Below the pieces are notes generated by a model. The model ran no database searches and had not been told where the DNA came from. It worked only from the letters and a program-made list of their open reading frames with translations. From the NCBI RefSeq assembly GCF_000009905.1, contig NC_006177.1:186001-250000 (forward strand): DNA of 64,000 bases, given 5' to 3'. Shown here in pieces: positions 52,063 to 61,073 of this stretch. The stretch comes from Symbiobacterium thermophilum IAM 14863. GTDB lineage: Bacteria > Bacillota > Sulfobacillia > Symbiobacteriales > Symbiobacteriaceae. A program made the translations under genes and the position numbers. Numbering within the stretch: position 1 is the stretch's first letter; each line of letters begins with the position of its first letter.

Positions 52063-53616
52063 GTGCGTCGGTTAGGCGTCGTCGGGGCCGGTACGATGGG
52101 CGCGGGGATCGCGCAGGTCGCGGCGCAGTCCGGGTTCGACGTGCTGCTTTATGACGTCGATCCTGAGGCCCTTGCCCGGGCTCTCGGGCGGGTGGAGTCG
52201 GATCTGCAGCGGCAGGCGGCGCGGGGGCGGATCCCGGATGCGCAGGTCGCTGAGGTCCTGGGCCGCATCACCACCACCACCAGCCTGGGGGATTTTGCCG
52301 CCGCGGACTTCGTCATCGAGGCGGCGCCGGAGGACCTGGAGCTGAAGCGTCGGCTGTTCGAGCGGCTGGACCGGCTGTGCCGGGAAGACGTGGTGCTGGC
52401 GACGAACACCTCCTCGCTCTCGGTCACGCAGATCGGTGCGCTGGCCGGCCGGGCAGACCGGGTGGTGGGCATGCACTTCTTCAACCCCGTGCCGGCGATG
52501 CGGCTGGTGGAGGTGGTCGGCGGCGACGCCTCCGGTGAGGCCGCGCTCCAGGCCACGGTTTCCCTGGCCGAGGCGATGGGCAAGGTGCCGGTGCGGGTCA
52601 GGGACACCCCGGGGTTCATCGTCAACCGGGTGGCCCGGCCGTTCACCGGAGAGGCGCTGCGGCTGCTGGGGGATCAGGTGGCGACCGCGGCGCAGATCGA
52701 CCGCATCGCGCGCCTGGCATGCGGCTTTCGCATGGGCCCCTTCGAGTTGATGGACCTGGTGGGTATGGACATCAACTTCGCCGTGCACCGGTCGGTGTAC
52801 GAGCAGTTCTTCGGCGACCCCCGGTTCCGTCCGCACCCCCTCCAGGAGCGCATGGTGAAGGCGGGCAGGCTGGGGCGCAAGACCGGGCAGGGCTGGTACC
52901 GGTACCGGGAAGGGCGGGCGCTGGACGGCCCGGCCCCGGCGCAGCATTCCCTGGCGCCGACGCCCCGATTGCCTGAGATCCGGAACGTGGCGGTGCTGGG
53001 CGATGCGGACCTGGCGGACCTCGCTGCGCGGGCCGGCTACCGCATGGTGGACTGCTGCGCCGACGCCGATCTGGTGGTCCTGGGGGATCCCGCGCTGTTG
53101 GTGGGCCGGCAGCCCGCCCCTGGGGTGGTCGTCCTGATCGAGGCTTCGACCCGGTCGACGACGGAACTGGCGACCCAGGTGGTCAACCCGGCCCGGGTCG
53201 TGGGCTACGGGGGCATCCCCCGGGTGAGCCGGCGCGAGCTGGTGGAGGTGGCGCCGGGGCTGCGGACCGACCCGGCTGCGACGGCCACGGCGGTGCGTTT
53301 CTTCCACTCGCTGGGCCGTGACACCGAGGTGGTGACCGACAGCCCGGGGCTGGTGGCGGCCAGGCTGTTGGCGTGTCTGATCAACGAGGCGGCCTTCGCC
53401 CTGCAAGAGGGAATAGCCACCGCTGAGGCGATCGATACCGCGATGCAGCTGGGGCTCAACTACCCGCTGGGTCCGCTGGAGTGGGCGGACGAACTTGGCC
53501 CAGACAAGGTCCTGGCGGTGCTGGAGGGGCTGCAGCGGGAGACTGGAGAGGAGCGGTACCGGCCTGCGCCGTACCTGCGGAAGCGGGTGCTCGCAGGAAT
53601 GCCTCTGCGGGGGTAG
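52063..53616 (+). CDS. 3-hydroxyacyl-CoA dehydrogenase (PaaH-like, two C-terminal domains)
   Basis: The protein is 517 aa from a GTG at 52063, eight bases after GGGAGG. NAD-binding Rossmann motif VVGAGTMGAGIAQVAAQSG is at the N-terminus, with the signature FNPVPAMRLVEVVGG and the two helical C-terminal dimerisation domains (DTPGFIVNRVARPFTGEA ... and SPGLVAARLLACLINEAAFALQEG). The long form with a duplicated C-terminal domain matches PaaH/PaaC. It oxidises 3-hydroxyacyl-CoA. paaABCDE, paaK and thiolase are not in the window, so general beta-oxidation is also possible. Confidence 0.95.
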   Translation: MRRLGVVGAGTMGAGIAQVAAQSGFDVLLYDVDPEALARALGRVESDLQRQAARGRIPDAQVAEVLGRITTTTSLGDFAAADFVIEAAPEDLELKRRLFERLDRLCREDVVLATNTSSLSVTQIGALAGRADRVVGMHFFNPVPAMRLVEVVGGDASGEAALQATVSLAEAMGKVPVRVRDTPGFIVNRVARPFTGEALRLLGDQVATAAQIDRIARLACGFRMGPFELMDLVGMDINFAVHRSVYEQFFGDPRFRPHPLQERMVKAGRLGRKTGQGWYRYREGRALDGPAPAQHSLAPTPRLPEIRNVAVLGDADLADLAARAGYRMVDCCADADLVVLGDPALLVGRQPAPGVVVLIEASTRSTTELATQVVNPARVVGYGGIPRVSRRELVEVAPGLRTDPAATATAVRFFHSLGRDTEVVTDSPGLVAARLLACLINEAAFALQEGIATAEAIDTAMQLGLNYPLGPLEWADELGPDKVLAVLEGLQRETGEERYRPAPYLRKRVLAGMPLRG

Positions 53617-53654
53617 GCTGAAAGGGTGCCCGCTCTGCCGGCCTGAGCAACAGA

Positions 53655-53692
53655 GGTCCTCGCCGAGGCCGCGGTGCGGCCTGGCGAGGACC
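53655..53692. terminator. Terminator between PaaX operon and DUF47 gene
   Basis: GGTCCTCGCC (53655-53664) and GGCGAGGACC (53683-53692) plus a nested GCCGC/GCGGC pair; placed between convergent genes. Confidence 0.75.
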
Positions 53693-53717
53693 GTGAGCTT
53701 TCCCGGACGGCGGGCGG

Positions 53718-54341
53718 TCACGCCCGCTTCATGATCACGCCTTCGAGGACATTGGCCACCGTCTCGACCTCGTCGGTGGCCTGCTCCAGCATCTCGTAGA
53801 TCTCCTTCATCGTGATGAACAGAACCGGGTCGGACGCGCTGCGATCATAGAGCTCGGACAGGGCGAGCCGCAGCTCGTCGTCGCCGTGGTTCTCCAGGGT
53901 GTTGATCTGCCGGATGCGGTCCTGGATCTCCAGCAGCTTGCCTCCCGCCAGCAGGTCGATGGCGGCGACCAGTTCGGTGGCCTGGGCCCGCAGGATCTGG
54001 GCGAAGGCGCGCAGGTGCTTATCGGACGCCGACAGGCGGTAGATGCCGACCCGGGCGGCGGCCGCCTCCATCGCGTCCACCACGTTGTCGATGGCCACGC
54101 CCAGCGTCGCCAGATCGGTGCGCTCCAGCGGCGTCGCGAACGTCTTGTGGATCAGCTCGAAGAGCCGGTGAGTCAGGTCGTCGCCCTTCGACTCCAGTTG
54201 CTTGATCTCGGGTGCCAGGTTCCCCACGTGGACGGGTTCTTCGAGAAGCCGCCCGAGCAGTCCGGCCACCTCGGCAGCGTTCTCGGTTGCCTCCCGAAGC
54301 AGCTGGTAAAACTGTTGGCTGCGATTGCTGATGAAGATCAT
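53718..54341 (-). CDS. DUF47 family protein (PhoU-like)
   Basis: The protein is 207 aa, typical of DUF47. It is all helical, with the PhoU-like metal-binding pattern EIKQLESKGDDLTHRLFELIHKTFATPLERTDLATLGVAIDNVVDAME and NTLENHGDDELRLAL. DUF47 genes usually sit beside Pit-type phosphate transporters and modulate them; no pit gene is adjacent here, so the partner may lie elsewhere. The next gene on this strand is a small DUF2905 gene upstream. Confidence 0.93.
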   Translation of the reverse strand: MIFISNRSQQFYQLLREATENAAEVAGLLGRLLEEPVHVGNLAPEIKQLESKGDDLTHRLFELIHKTFATPLERTDLATLGVAIDNVVDAMEAAAARVGIYRLSASDKHLRAFAQILRAQATELVAAIDLLAGGKLLEIQDRIRQINTLENHGDDELRLALSELYDRSASDPVLFITMKEIYEMLEQATDEVETVANVLEGVIMKRA

Positions 54342-54397
54342 GGACCCATCCCCCTATCCGCTTGATATCGCAGGCCGGCCTGCCGGGGACCGGCAAG

Positions 54398-54613
54398 TCA
54401 GCGTCCCAACCGCTGCCAGAGCCAGAACAGCAGCGTGAGGCCGATGCTGGCCAGAAGGCTGGTCGCGATCGGGAAATAGAAGGTGAAGTTGCCGCGCCGG
54501 ATGATGATGTCGCCCGGCAGCCGGCCGATGCCGGGCAGGAAGCGCTCAAACAGGGCGATCGCAGCGCCCACAACCAACAGCAGTGCGCCTATGGCCATCA
54601 GCGTGCGACCCAT
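54398..54613 (-). CDS. DUF2905 family small membrane protein
   Basis: The protein is 71 aa; ATG at 54613 with GGGAGATGATCC upstream. Two membrane helices (about 3-24 and 48-66) flank the family signature LPGIGRLPGDIIIRRGNFTFYFPIATSLL. The family is widespread in thermophiles and Firmicutes; function unknown. It is transcribed with the ABC exporter genes upstream, 12 bases apart. Confidence 0.92.
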   Translation of the reverse strand: MGRTLMAIGALLLVVGAAIALFERFLPGIGRLPGDIIIRRGNFTFYFPIATSLLASIGLTLLFWLWQRLGR

Positions 54614-54625
54614 CGGATCATCTCC

Positions 54626-56281
54626 CTACAGCTCGTATTGCGCGTAACGTGCGTCGGCCAGCGCACCCACGATCTGGCCCAGCAGCCACGCCTCCAGTGC
54701 CAGCACGATCACGAGGCCGGGCAGGAAGAACGGGCGGGCGGCTGCGTACAGCACGATGGCGGCGCCGACCGTGACGGCGGTGACCCCGAGGTGGATCAGC
54801 ATGCCGAGGAGCGAGTTGATGTTCCCCTTCATGGCCTGCTGCGGGTCGGTCCAGGTGAGATGGGGCTTCAGGACGTCGATGAGCAGCCCGCTGTACCCGC
54901 TGAGCACGCACACCGGAAGGCCGCCGGCCAGCAGGACGGCCAGGTTGCGCGGCGTGCCGAGCCCCAGCCAGAGGGCGGCGGCGCCCACGATCAGCAGGTT
55001 GAGCAGGTTGAACAGCAGGCTGTGCAGCAGCTTGGCGTGAATCTGCACCCGGGGCGCCACCGGCAGCGACTGGCTGATCCAGAACCACCGCCCCTCCCGG
55101 CTGACGGCCGACGAGGCGATGACGGAGGTGGAGCTCATGCCGAAGACGGCGGCCAGCAGGATCGCGGGCACCCACGGGGAGTCCGCATGCCGGGCCAGGT
55201 CGAACCCCTCCACAACCAGGTTGCCCGTCGCCATCGGAATGGCGATGAAGAGGGGGATGAGCACCGGGGTGGAGATGGCGGTCATCAGGTGCGAGGGGTT
55301 GCGGTTCAGCAGCCGCACCTCCCGGAGGAAGAGCGCCCGGAGGGGCGACTGCACCCGGCCCGTCCGCTCGGCCAGCTCCGATCGGCTGATCTCGCGTCCC
55401 GACGTGGCCCGCTCGCCGCCGCTCAGGAGTCCGCCGAAGAAGAACCGCTCCGCGCCCGCGACCAACAGCGCCAGGGAAGCCGCCACCGCGCCCGTGAACA
55501 GGAGGAAGTACGGGATGCCCAGGGCCGGGCTGCCGGCCTGCAGCGCCTGGGTGCCCCAGGCGGAGGTGACGATCCAGCGGGAGACGCCCTGGATGAGCGG
55601 CTGCTGGTTCTCCAGGAACCGCTGCACGTCCTCGGCCTGCAGGTTCCCCTGCTGGAAGCGGGTCGCGAACTGCAGGGCGATGGCCAGGACGATGCCCAGC
55701 AGGGCGCCGAAGACCCGGAAGAGGTCCCGGTTGCGGCGGAGCGCGGTGATCCGCATCAGGAGCAGGCTGAACAGGCCCGACAGCACCAGCGGGAACACGG
55801 GGAGCATGAGGTAGATCAGCACGGCAAAGGGGATGTACAGTGGCCCCACGTCGGCCAGGAAGCCGTAGACCGCCAGGCCGGGGATCACCACCGGCGCCAT
55901 GCTGAGGTACTCGCCGAGGAGGATCGAGACCAGCTTGGCCAGGACGATCTCCCCCGGCCGCAGGGGCAGAGGGATGAGCAGGCGAAGATCCTGGCTGAAG
56001 TAGAACACGGAGATGACGTAGAGCACGCCGAAAATCAGGCAGAGCAACTGACCGGCCGTGAGCGCAACCGTCAGGACGAACGGGGCCTGACCGAACGGCT
56101 CCAGCCCCCAGTACAGGCCCACGTACATGGCGACGAACAGGAGGATCAGCGGAAGAAAGGCCAGGATGAGAAGGGGGATCAGCAGGAGGCCCAGGCGGGA
56201 CCGGGTACCCGTCATGCGCTCCAGGCTGCCGCGCCAGGTCTGGCGGAGCTGCACCCGCACGAGCGGCCAGACGTTCCTCAT
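54626..56281 (-). CDS. ABC transporter permease (ABC-2 type exporter)
   Basis: The protein is 551 aa with about 12 membrane segments and two similar halves. It begins MRNVWPLVRVQLRQTWRGSL and has the cytoplasmic loop REVRLLNRNPSHLMTAISTPVLIPLF of ABC-2 type exporters. Its ATG overlaps the ATPase stop by four bases (ATGA), so the two are coupled. It probably exports a lipid, peptide or antibiotic; nothing in the sequence defines the cargo. Confidence 0.9.
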   Translation of the reverse strand: MRNVWPLVRVQLRQTWRGSLERMTGTRSRLGLLLIPLLILAFLPLILLFVAMYVGLYWGLEPFGQAPFVLTVALTAGQLLCLIFGVLYVISVFYFSQDLRLLIPLPLRPGEIVLAKLVSILLGEYLSMAPVVIPGLAVYGFLADVGPLYIPFAVLIYLMLPVFPLVLSGLFSLLLMRITALRRNRDLFRVFGALLGIVLAIALQFATRFQQGNLQAEDVQRFLENQQPLIQGVSRWIVTSAWGTQALQAGSPALGIPYFLLFTGAVAASLALLVAGAERFFFGGLLSGGERATSGREISRSELAERTGRVQSPLRALFLREVRLLNRNPSHLMTAISTPVLIPLFIAIPMATGNLVVEGFDLARHADSPWVPAILLAAVFGMSSTSVIASSAVSREGRWFWISQSLPVAPRVQIHAKLLHSLLFNLLNLLIVGAAALWLGLGTPRNLAVLLAGGLPVCVLSGYSGLLIDVLKPHLTWTDPQQAMKGNINSLLGMLIHLGVTAVTVGAAIVLYAAARPFFLPGLVIVLALEAWLLGQIVGALADARYAQYEL

Positions 56282-57000
56282 TTCTCCGTCAGCTCCAGGA
56301 AGATGGATTCCAGCGTTTCGCCGGTCTGCCCGCTGCGCAGCTCATCCAGCGTGCCGCAGGCGATGATGCGCCCCTTGTTGATGATCGCCACCCGGTCGCA
56401 GAGCCGCTCCGCCACCTCCAACACGTGGGTGGAGAAGAAGAGCGTCCGGTTCCGGCGGGCGTGCTCGGCCATCAGTTCCTTCAGTTGATAGGAGGAGCGG
56501 GGATCCAGGCCGACCATGGGCTCGTCCAGCACCCAGACCGGCGGATCGCGCATCAGCGCCGAAATCAGCACCAGCTTCTGCTGCATGCCGTGGGAGTAAC
56601 TGTCCACCCGGTCCAGGAGCGCGTGGGTGAGGTCGAAGGCGTCGGCGAACTGCGCGATGCGCTCCTGCCGCTCCCGGGGGCTGATGCCGTACACGTCGGC
56701 GATGAAGTTCAGGTACTCCAGGCCTGTCAGCTTGTCGTAGACTTCCGGCGTGTCGGGCACGTAGGCCAGCTGCCGCTTGGCCTCCAGCGGCTGCCTGACG
56801 ACGTCGTAGCCGCCGACCCGGACGGTGCCGCTGTCGGGGCGGAGCAGTCCGACGATCATCTTGATGGTGGTCGTCTTGCCGGCCCCGTTGGGACCGAGGA
56901 AGCCGAAGACCTCGCCCGGCCGGATCGTGAGGCTGAGGTTGTCCACCGCCTTCTTCGTCCCGCCGCTGTAACTCTTGGAGACGTTGAGGAGTTCGATCAT
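56278..57000 (-). CDS. ABC transporter ATP-binding protein
   Basis: The protein is 240 aa. Walker A GPNGAGKTTTIK (about 36-47), Q-loop YVPDTPEVYDKLTGLEYL, signature YSHGMQQKLVLI, Walker B VWVLDEPMVGLD and the switch His in FFSTHVLEVAE are all present. The signature is YSHGMQ, as in many ABC-2 exporter ATPases. It forms a transporter with the overlapping permease. It is divergent from the HtrA-like gene. Confidence 0.95.
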   Translation of the reverse strand: MIELLNVSKSYSGGTKKAVDNLSLTIRPGEVFGFLGPNGAGKTTTIKMIVGLLRPDSGTVRVGGYDVVRQPLEAKRQLAYVPDTPEVYDKLTGLEYLNFIADVYGISPRERQERIAQFADAFDLTHALLDRVDSYSHGMQQKLVLISALMRDPPVWVLDEPMVGLDPRSSYQLKELMAEHARRNRTLFFSTHVLEVAERLCDRVAIINKGRIIACGTLDELRSGQTGETLESIFLELTEK

Positions 57001-57122
57001 TCGGGCGATCCCTCCGAGGTCAGACGTATCCTACAGGATTTCACCGGTACCGGATCGCTTCCTGCCACACCATAGAAGAGACGTTTCGGACGAGCCGGTT
57101 CGTTCGGGCCGCCCGACCAGGG

Positions 57123-57151
57123 TTGAGAACGCGCGACAACGTACGTAAAAT
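57123..57151 (+). promoter_or_regulatory. Promoter of the triad-less HtrA-like gene
   Basis: TTGAGA (57123-57128), exactly 17 bases, TAAAAT (57146-57151), 43 bases before the start. Confidence 0.65.
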
Positions 57152-57194
57152 GGCATGTTAGAGTGGCTACGTTGGAAAGATTGGGGGTGTGGGC

Positions 57195-58187
57195 GTGGAC
57201 CCGTTTTCCTCAGCCCTGATTGCGGCGCTCGACCGGGTGCGCCCGGCGGTGGTGCACATCTACGCCGCCACGCCCAAGACGGGGCAAGTTGCCTTGGGTA
57301 CCGGGGTGATCCTGGACCATTATCATATCATCAGCACCGCGCAGATCGTCGCCCCAGAGGACGAGATCACCATCAAGACGGCTGACGGCAAGCGGCGGCG
57401 GGCAGAGTGCATCGGCGTCGATCCGCTCTACTTCCTGACGGTCCTGCAGGTCGAGGAGCGGCTCCCCCACGATCCGCCCACCTTCGCGCCGGACGGCACG
57501 ACGCCGGTGGGGCTCTTCGTCGCCGCGGTGGGTTACGCCCTGGGGCAGGAGCACACGGCCGCCAGCGGCATCATCAGCAGCAGCGACCGCACGGTCTACC
57601 GCCCCAAGGCGCGCGGCCGGGGCAACCTGCCGGTGGACGGACTCCTGCTGACCAGCGCCGCGATCCACCCCGGCAACGCCGGCGGCCCCCTCATCGACCT
57701 GGAGGGCCGGGTGGTGGGCATCAACGGCATCCCGTGGCAGGGCGGCCTGAGCCTCGCCATTCAGGCCTCGGTGGCGGCCCGGGTGGCCAGCCAGATCATC
57801 GACTATGGCTACGCCGTCCACCCCTGGCTGGGCTTCTCCGGCGAGGTCGACGTCATCGACGACATCTGGGTGGAGATGCTCAACCTGCCCACGGACCGGG
57901 GCCTGGTCGTCCAGCACGTCGCATCCGACGGGCCGGGCCGGCGTGCCGGCGTGCAGGAGATGGACATGATCATGGCCGTCGGCGACCGGCAGCCGGTGCT
58001 GAGCACCGGTATGATCCGGAAGCTCCTCTCCGCGCGTCGGTACGGCGATCAGGTGCCGATGACGGTTCTGCGCCAGGGCGAGCTGATCGAACTGCGCCTG
58101 CCCGTGGAGGAGATCCCCGGCCTCGACCGGTTTGACCCGGTGAGCGACGATGACGAGTCCGCCGCACCGGACGATGACGAGGATTAG
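57195..58187 (+). CDS. HtrA-like pseudoprotease with PDZ domain
   Basis: The protein is 330 aa from a GTG at 57195 (GGGGGTG upstream). It follows the S1C protease plus PDZ layout: TGVILDHYHIISTAQIV, IKTADGKRRRAECIGVDP, IHPGNAGGPLIDLEGRVVGING, then a PDZ domain (about 210-305, LVVQHVASDGPGRRAGVQEMDMIMAVGDR). Each catalytic position is changed: Gln50 for His, Phe80 for Asp and Ala162 for Ser. No signal peptide or TM is apparent, so it is probably cytoplasmic. The tail is acidic (DDDESAAPDDDED). It likely binds peptides or folds without cleaving them (inference). Confidence 0.88.
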   Translation: MDPFSSALIAALDRVRPAVVHIYAATPKTGQVALGTGVILDHYHIISTAQIVAPEDEITIKTADGKRRRAECIGVDPLYFLTVLQVEERLPHDPPTFAPDGTTPVGLFVAAVGYALGQEHTAASGIISSSDRTVYRPKARGRGNLPVDGLLLTSAAIHPGNAGGPLIDLEGRVVGINGIPWQGGLSLAIQASVAARVASQIIDYGYAVHPWLGFSGEVDVIDDIWVEMLNLPTDRGLVVQHVASDGPGRRAGVQEMDMIMAVGDRQPVLSTGMIRKLLSARRYGDQVPMTVLRQGELIELRLPVEEIPGLDRFDPVSDDDESAAPDDDED

Positions 58188-58295
58188 GGTGCGTTCGCAA
58201 TTTTCGCGTTGTCAGGATAGCCCTTTGTGTCTAAACCCAACTACCGATACCCCCGGTCCATCCGCGACGGTTAAGATGAACCCGGGGGGATAGCG

Positions 58296-58967
58296 ATGGA
58301 GAAGGCTGCCCGTACCCTCGTGGTGGGTCACTTCGGTTCTGGCAAGACCGAAGTGGCCGTTTTTTTCGCCCTTTCGCTGTGTGCTGAGCAAAAGCGGCCT
58401 ATGCTGCTGGACCTTGACTTTATCACGCCTTACTACCGGTCGCGGGACGTCGCCGACCAACTGGCGGCGGCCGGCGTCGAGGTGGTCCGTCCGGCCGGCG
58501 ACCTGTGGCGCTCGGACCTGCCGGTGGTCGCGGCGCGGGCCGTGCAGGCGATGACCGCCTACGACGGACCGGTGGTGGCGGACATCGGCGGCGGCGAGGG
58601 CGCCCGGGTCCTGGGCAGCATGCGCCTCGGGCCGGGCACGTACGAGGCGCTGATGGTGGTGAACCCCTACCGGCCGGACACGGGGTCGCCGGAGCAGGTG
58701 GCCCGGTACGCCCGCTGGCTGGAGGAGATCGGCCGGATCCGGCTGACCGGCCTCGTGAACAACGCCAACCTGGGTCCGCTGACCCGCCCCGAGCACGTCC
58801 TGGAGGGCCTGAAGCAGGTGGAGGAAGCCGCCCGCCTGCTGGACCTGCCCGTGTGCTGCACGGCCGTGCGCGCCGACCTGGTGGACGCGCTGCCTGGGCT
58901 GAAGCTGTTGCCGCTCCGGCTGTGCATGCGTCCGCCCTGGGAGGCGGAGCCCTTCGCCCTGGCGTAG
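58296..58967 (+). CDS. P-loop ATPase (MinD/ParA-like) beside 2-oxoacid oxidoreductase
   Basis: The protein is 223 aa; ATG with GGGGGGATAG upstream. The P-loop GHFGSGKTE (about 11-19) and LLDLDFITPYYRSRD (a switch-like Walker segment) point to the SIMIBI-class ATPases such as MinD, ParA or CooC-like metal-cofactor factors. It has no dimer-forming deviant Lys upstream. It lies 42 bases before the ferredoxin subunit gene and is probably cotranscribed, suggesting a role in assembly or regulation of the oxidoreductase (inference). Confidence 0.82.
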   Translation: MEKAARTLVVGHFGSGKTEVAVFFALSLCAEQKRPMLLDLDFITPYYRSRDVADQLAAAGVEVVRPAGDLWRSDLPVVAARAVQAMTAYDGPVVADIGGGEGARVLGSMRLGPGTYEALMVVNPYRPDTGSPEQVARYARWLEEIGRIRLTGLVNNANLGPLTRPEHVLEGLKQVEEAARLLDLPVCCTAVRADLVDALPGLKLLPLRLCMRPPWEAEPFALA

Positions 58968-59009
58968 GCGGTCCGGCGGTCAGCGGAGACGACGTGGGAA
59001 AAGGGGGTT

Positions 59010-59231
59010 ATGGGGTTGCGCGGCATCAAGCTCGAGATGAATCAGGATCGCTGCAAGGGATGCGAGCTTTGCACGGAGGCCTGCCCGCGCGAGGTGCTCG
59101 CCATGGGGAACCAGATCAACGCGCTGGGCTATCGGGCGGCCGTGGCCATCGCTCCGGAGCGGTGCACCGGCTGCCGGGCGTGCGCGCTGGTCTGCCCTGA
59201 GGTCGTCTTCACCATTTACAAGATCGCCTAG
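59010..59231 (+). CDS. 2-oxoacid:ferredoxin oxidoreductase, 4Fe-4S delta subunit
   Basis: The protein is 73 aa with two complete 4Fe-4S motifs, [12 protein letters not shown] and [12 protein letters not shown]. Small PorD/VorD/KorD subunits carry electrons from the TPP-linked catalytic subunits to ferredoxin. It starts the four-subunit set D-A-B-C, 13 bases before the alpha gene. Confidence 0.94.
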   Translation: MGLRGIKLEMNQDRCKGCELCTEACPREVLAMGNQINALGYRAAVAIAPERCTGCRACALVCPEVVFTIYKIA

Positions 59232-59244
59232 GAGGGGATGCCCG

Positions 59245-60312
59245 ATGGAACCCACCACGACCATGATGATGAAGGGCAACGAAGCCCTGGGCGAGGCCGC
59301 GATCCGGGCGGGCTGCCGGTTCTTCTTCGGTTACCCGATCACGCCGCAGTCGGAGCTGCCGGCGTACATGGCCCGGCGCATGCCCGAGGTCGGCGGTACG
59401 TTCCTGCAGGCCGAGTCCGAGCTGGCCGCGGTGAACATGCTCCTGGGCGCGGCGGCCACGGGCGTGCGGGCGATGACGTCGTCCTCCTCGCCGGGCTACT
59501 CCCTGAAGCAGGAGGGCATCTCGTACATGATCGGGTCGCAGCTGCCGTGCGTCGTGGTCAACATCATGCGGGGCGGCCCGGGCCTGGGCAACATCCAGCC
59601 CTCCCAGAGCGACTATTTCCAGATCGTCAAGGGCGGCGGACACGGTGACTACCACATGATCGCACTGGCCCCCTCCACCGTGCAGGAGCTGGTGGACCTG
59701 ACGATCCTGGCCTTCGACCTGGCCGACGCCTACCGCAACCCCGTGGCCATCGTGGGCGACGGGCTCCTGGGCCAGACGATGGAGCCGGTTTCCTTCCCGC
59801 CGGTACAGACCCACGCGGTGGAGAAGGACTGGGCTCTCACGGGCGCCGCCGGCCGGCCGAAGCGGATCATCACCTCCCTGGAGCTGAACCCGGAGAACCT
59901 CGAAGCCCACAACCGCGTGCTGCAGGCCAAGTTCAGCGCCATGGCGGAGCGGGAGAAGCGGTGGGAGGAGTACCGCTGCGACGATGCGGATCTCGTCGTG
60001 GTGGCGTACGGCACGTCGGCCCGCATCGCCCGGGCGGCGGTCGACGCGGCCCGCAAGCAGGGGCTCCGGGTGGGGCTGTACCGTCCCATCACCCTGTGGC
60101 CGTTCCCGGGCGACGGGCTCGCCCGGCTGGCGGAGCGGGGCGTGCGCCGGTTCCTGGACGTGGAGATGTCCAGCGGCCAGATGGTGGAGGACGTGAAGCT
60201 GGCCGTGCTCGGCCGGGCCCGGGTGGATTTCTACGGTCGGCTCGGCGGCATGGTCCCGACGCCGCGGGAGATCCTGGGCCAGATTCAGGAACGGATGGGA
60301 GGAGAGGCCTGA
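59245..60312 (+). CDS. 2-oxoacid:ferredoxin oxidoreductase alpha subunit (VorB-like)
   Basis: The protein is 355 aa; ATG with GGAGGGG upstream. It matches VorB/Kor[87 protein letters not shown], and a C-terminal domain [39 protein letters not shown]. It binds the pyrimidine half of the TPP site region with the beta subunit. Substrate could be branched-chain 2-oxoacids or 2-oxoglutarate. It overlaps the beta gene by one base (TGATG). Confidence 0.95.
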   Translation: MEPTTTMMMKGNEALGEAAIRAGCRFFFGYPITPQSELPAYMARRMPEVGGTFLQAESELAAVNMLLGAAATGVRAMTSSSSPGYSLKQEGISYMIGSQLPCVVVNIMRGGPGLGNIQPSQSDYFQIVKGGGHGDYHMIALAPSTVQELVDLTILAFDLADAYRNPVAIVGDGLLGQTMEPVSFPPVQTHAVEKDWALTGAAGRPKRIITSLELNPENLEAHNRVLQAKFSAMAEREKRWEEYRCDDADLVVVAYGTSARIARAAVDAARKQGLRVGLYRPITLWPFPGDGLARLAERGVRRFLDVEMSSGQMVEDVKLAVLGRARVDFYGRLGGMVPTPREILGQIQERMGGEA

Positions 60313-61073
60313 TGAAGTGCATCGCTGGCATGCCCGAGTCGCTGTCGCCCGTGGTCACCCACTACTGCCCCGGGTGCAGCCACGGCGTCCTGCACCGGAT
60401 CATCGCCGAGCTGCTTGACGAGCTCGGCCTGCGCGAGCGGACGGTGGGCGTGGCCTCGGTCGGCTGCTCCGTCCTCGCCTACAACTACTTCGAGACCGAT
60501 TTCGTGCAGGCCCCCCACGGCCGGGCGCCCGCGGTGGCCACCGGCGTGAAGCGGGCGCGGCCGAACCTGTTCGTCTTCACCTACCAGGGCGACGGCGACA
60601 TGGCGGCCATCGGCACCGCGGAGATCATCCACGCGGCGGCCCGGGGCGAGCGCATCACGGCGATCATGTACAACAACACCATCTACGGCATGACCGGCGG
60701 ACAGATGTCGCCGACCACCCTGATGGGCGCCGTGACCGCGACCACCCCCTACGGCCGCCAGGAGGAGAGCGGCCGGCCGTACCGCATGGCCGAGCTCCTG
60801 GCGCAGATGCCGGGCACGGCGTACGCGGCCCGAACGCACGTCGCCGACGTGGCCAACATCGTGAAGACGAAGCAGTACATCCGGAAGGCGTTCGAGGCGC
60901 AGGTGAACGGCCTGGGGTTCTCGATGGTCGAGGTCCTGGGCAACTGCCCGACCAACTGGGGGGTGACCCCGGCCGAGGCCAACCGCTACGTGCTAAACGA
61001 CATGCTCGCCTACTTCCCCGTGGGCGAGTTCAAGGATGTGACGAAGGAGGCGCTGGCCGGTGTACACGCATGA
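60312..61073 (+). CDS. 2-oxoacid:ferredoxin oxidoreductase beta subunit (TPP-binding)
   Basis: The protein is 253 aa, the usual KorB length. The 4Fe-4S/TPP motif HYCPGCSHGVLHRII and VGCSVLAYNYF, HGRAPAVATGVKRARP, and the TPP loop YQGDGDMAAIGTAEIIHAAARGERITAIMYNNTIYGMTGGQ are clear. It decarboxylates the 2-oxoacid and passes electrons toward ferredoxin. Its 3' end overlaps the gamma gene by 14 bases. Confidence 0.96.
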   Translation: MKCIAGMPESLSPVVTHYCPGCSHGVLHRIIAELLDELGLRERTVGVASVGCSVLAYNYFETDFVQAPHGRAPAVATGVKRARPNLFVFTYQGDGDMAAIGTAEIIHAAARGERITAIMYNNTIYGMTGGQMSPTTLMGAVTATTPYGRQEESGRPYRMAELLAQMPGTAYAARTHVADVANIVKTKQYIRKAFEAQVNGLGFSMVEVLGNCPTNWGVTPAEANRYVLNDMLAYFPVGEFKDVTKEALAGVHA

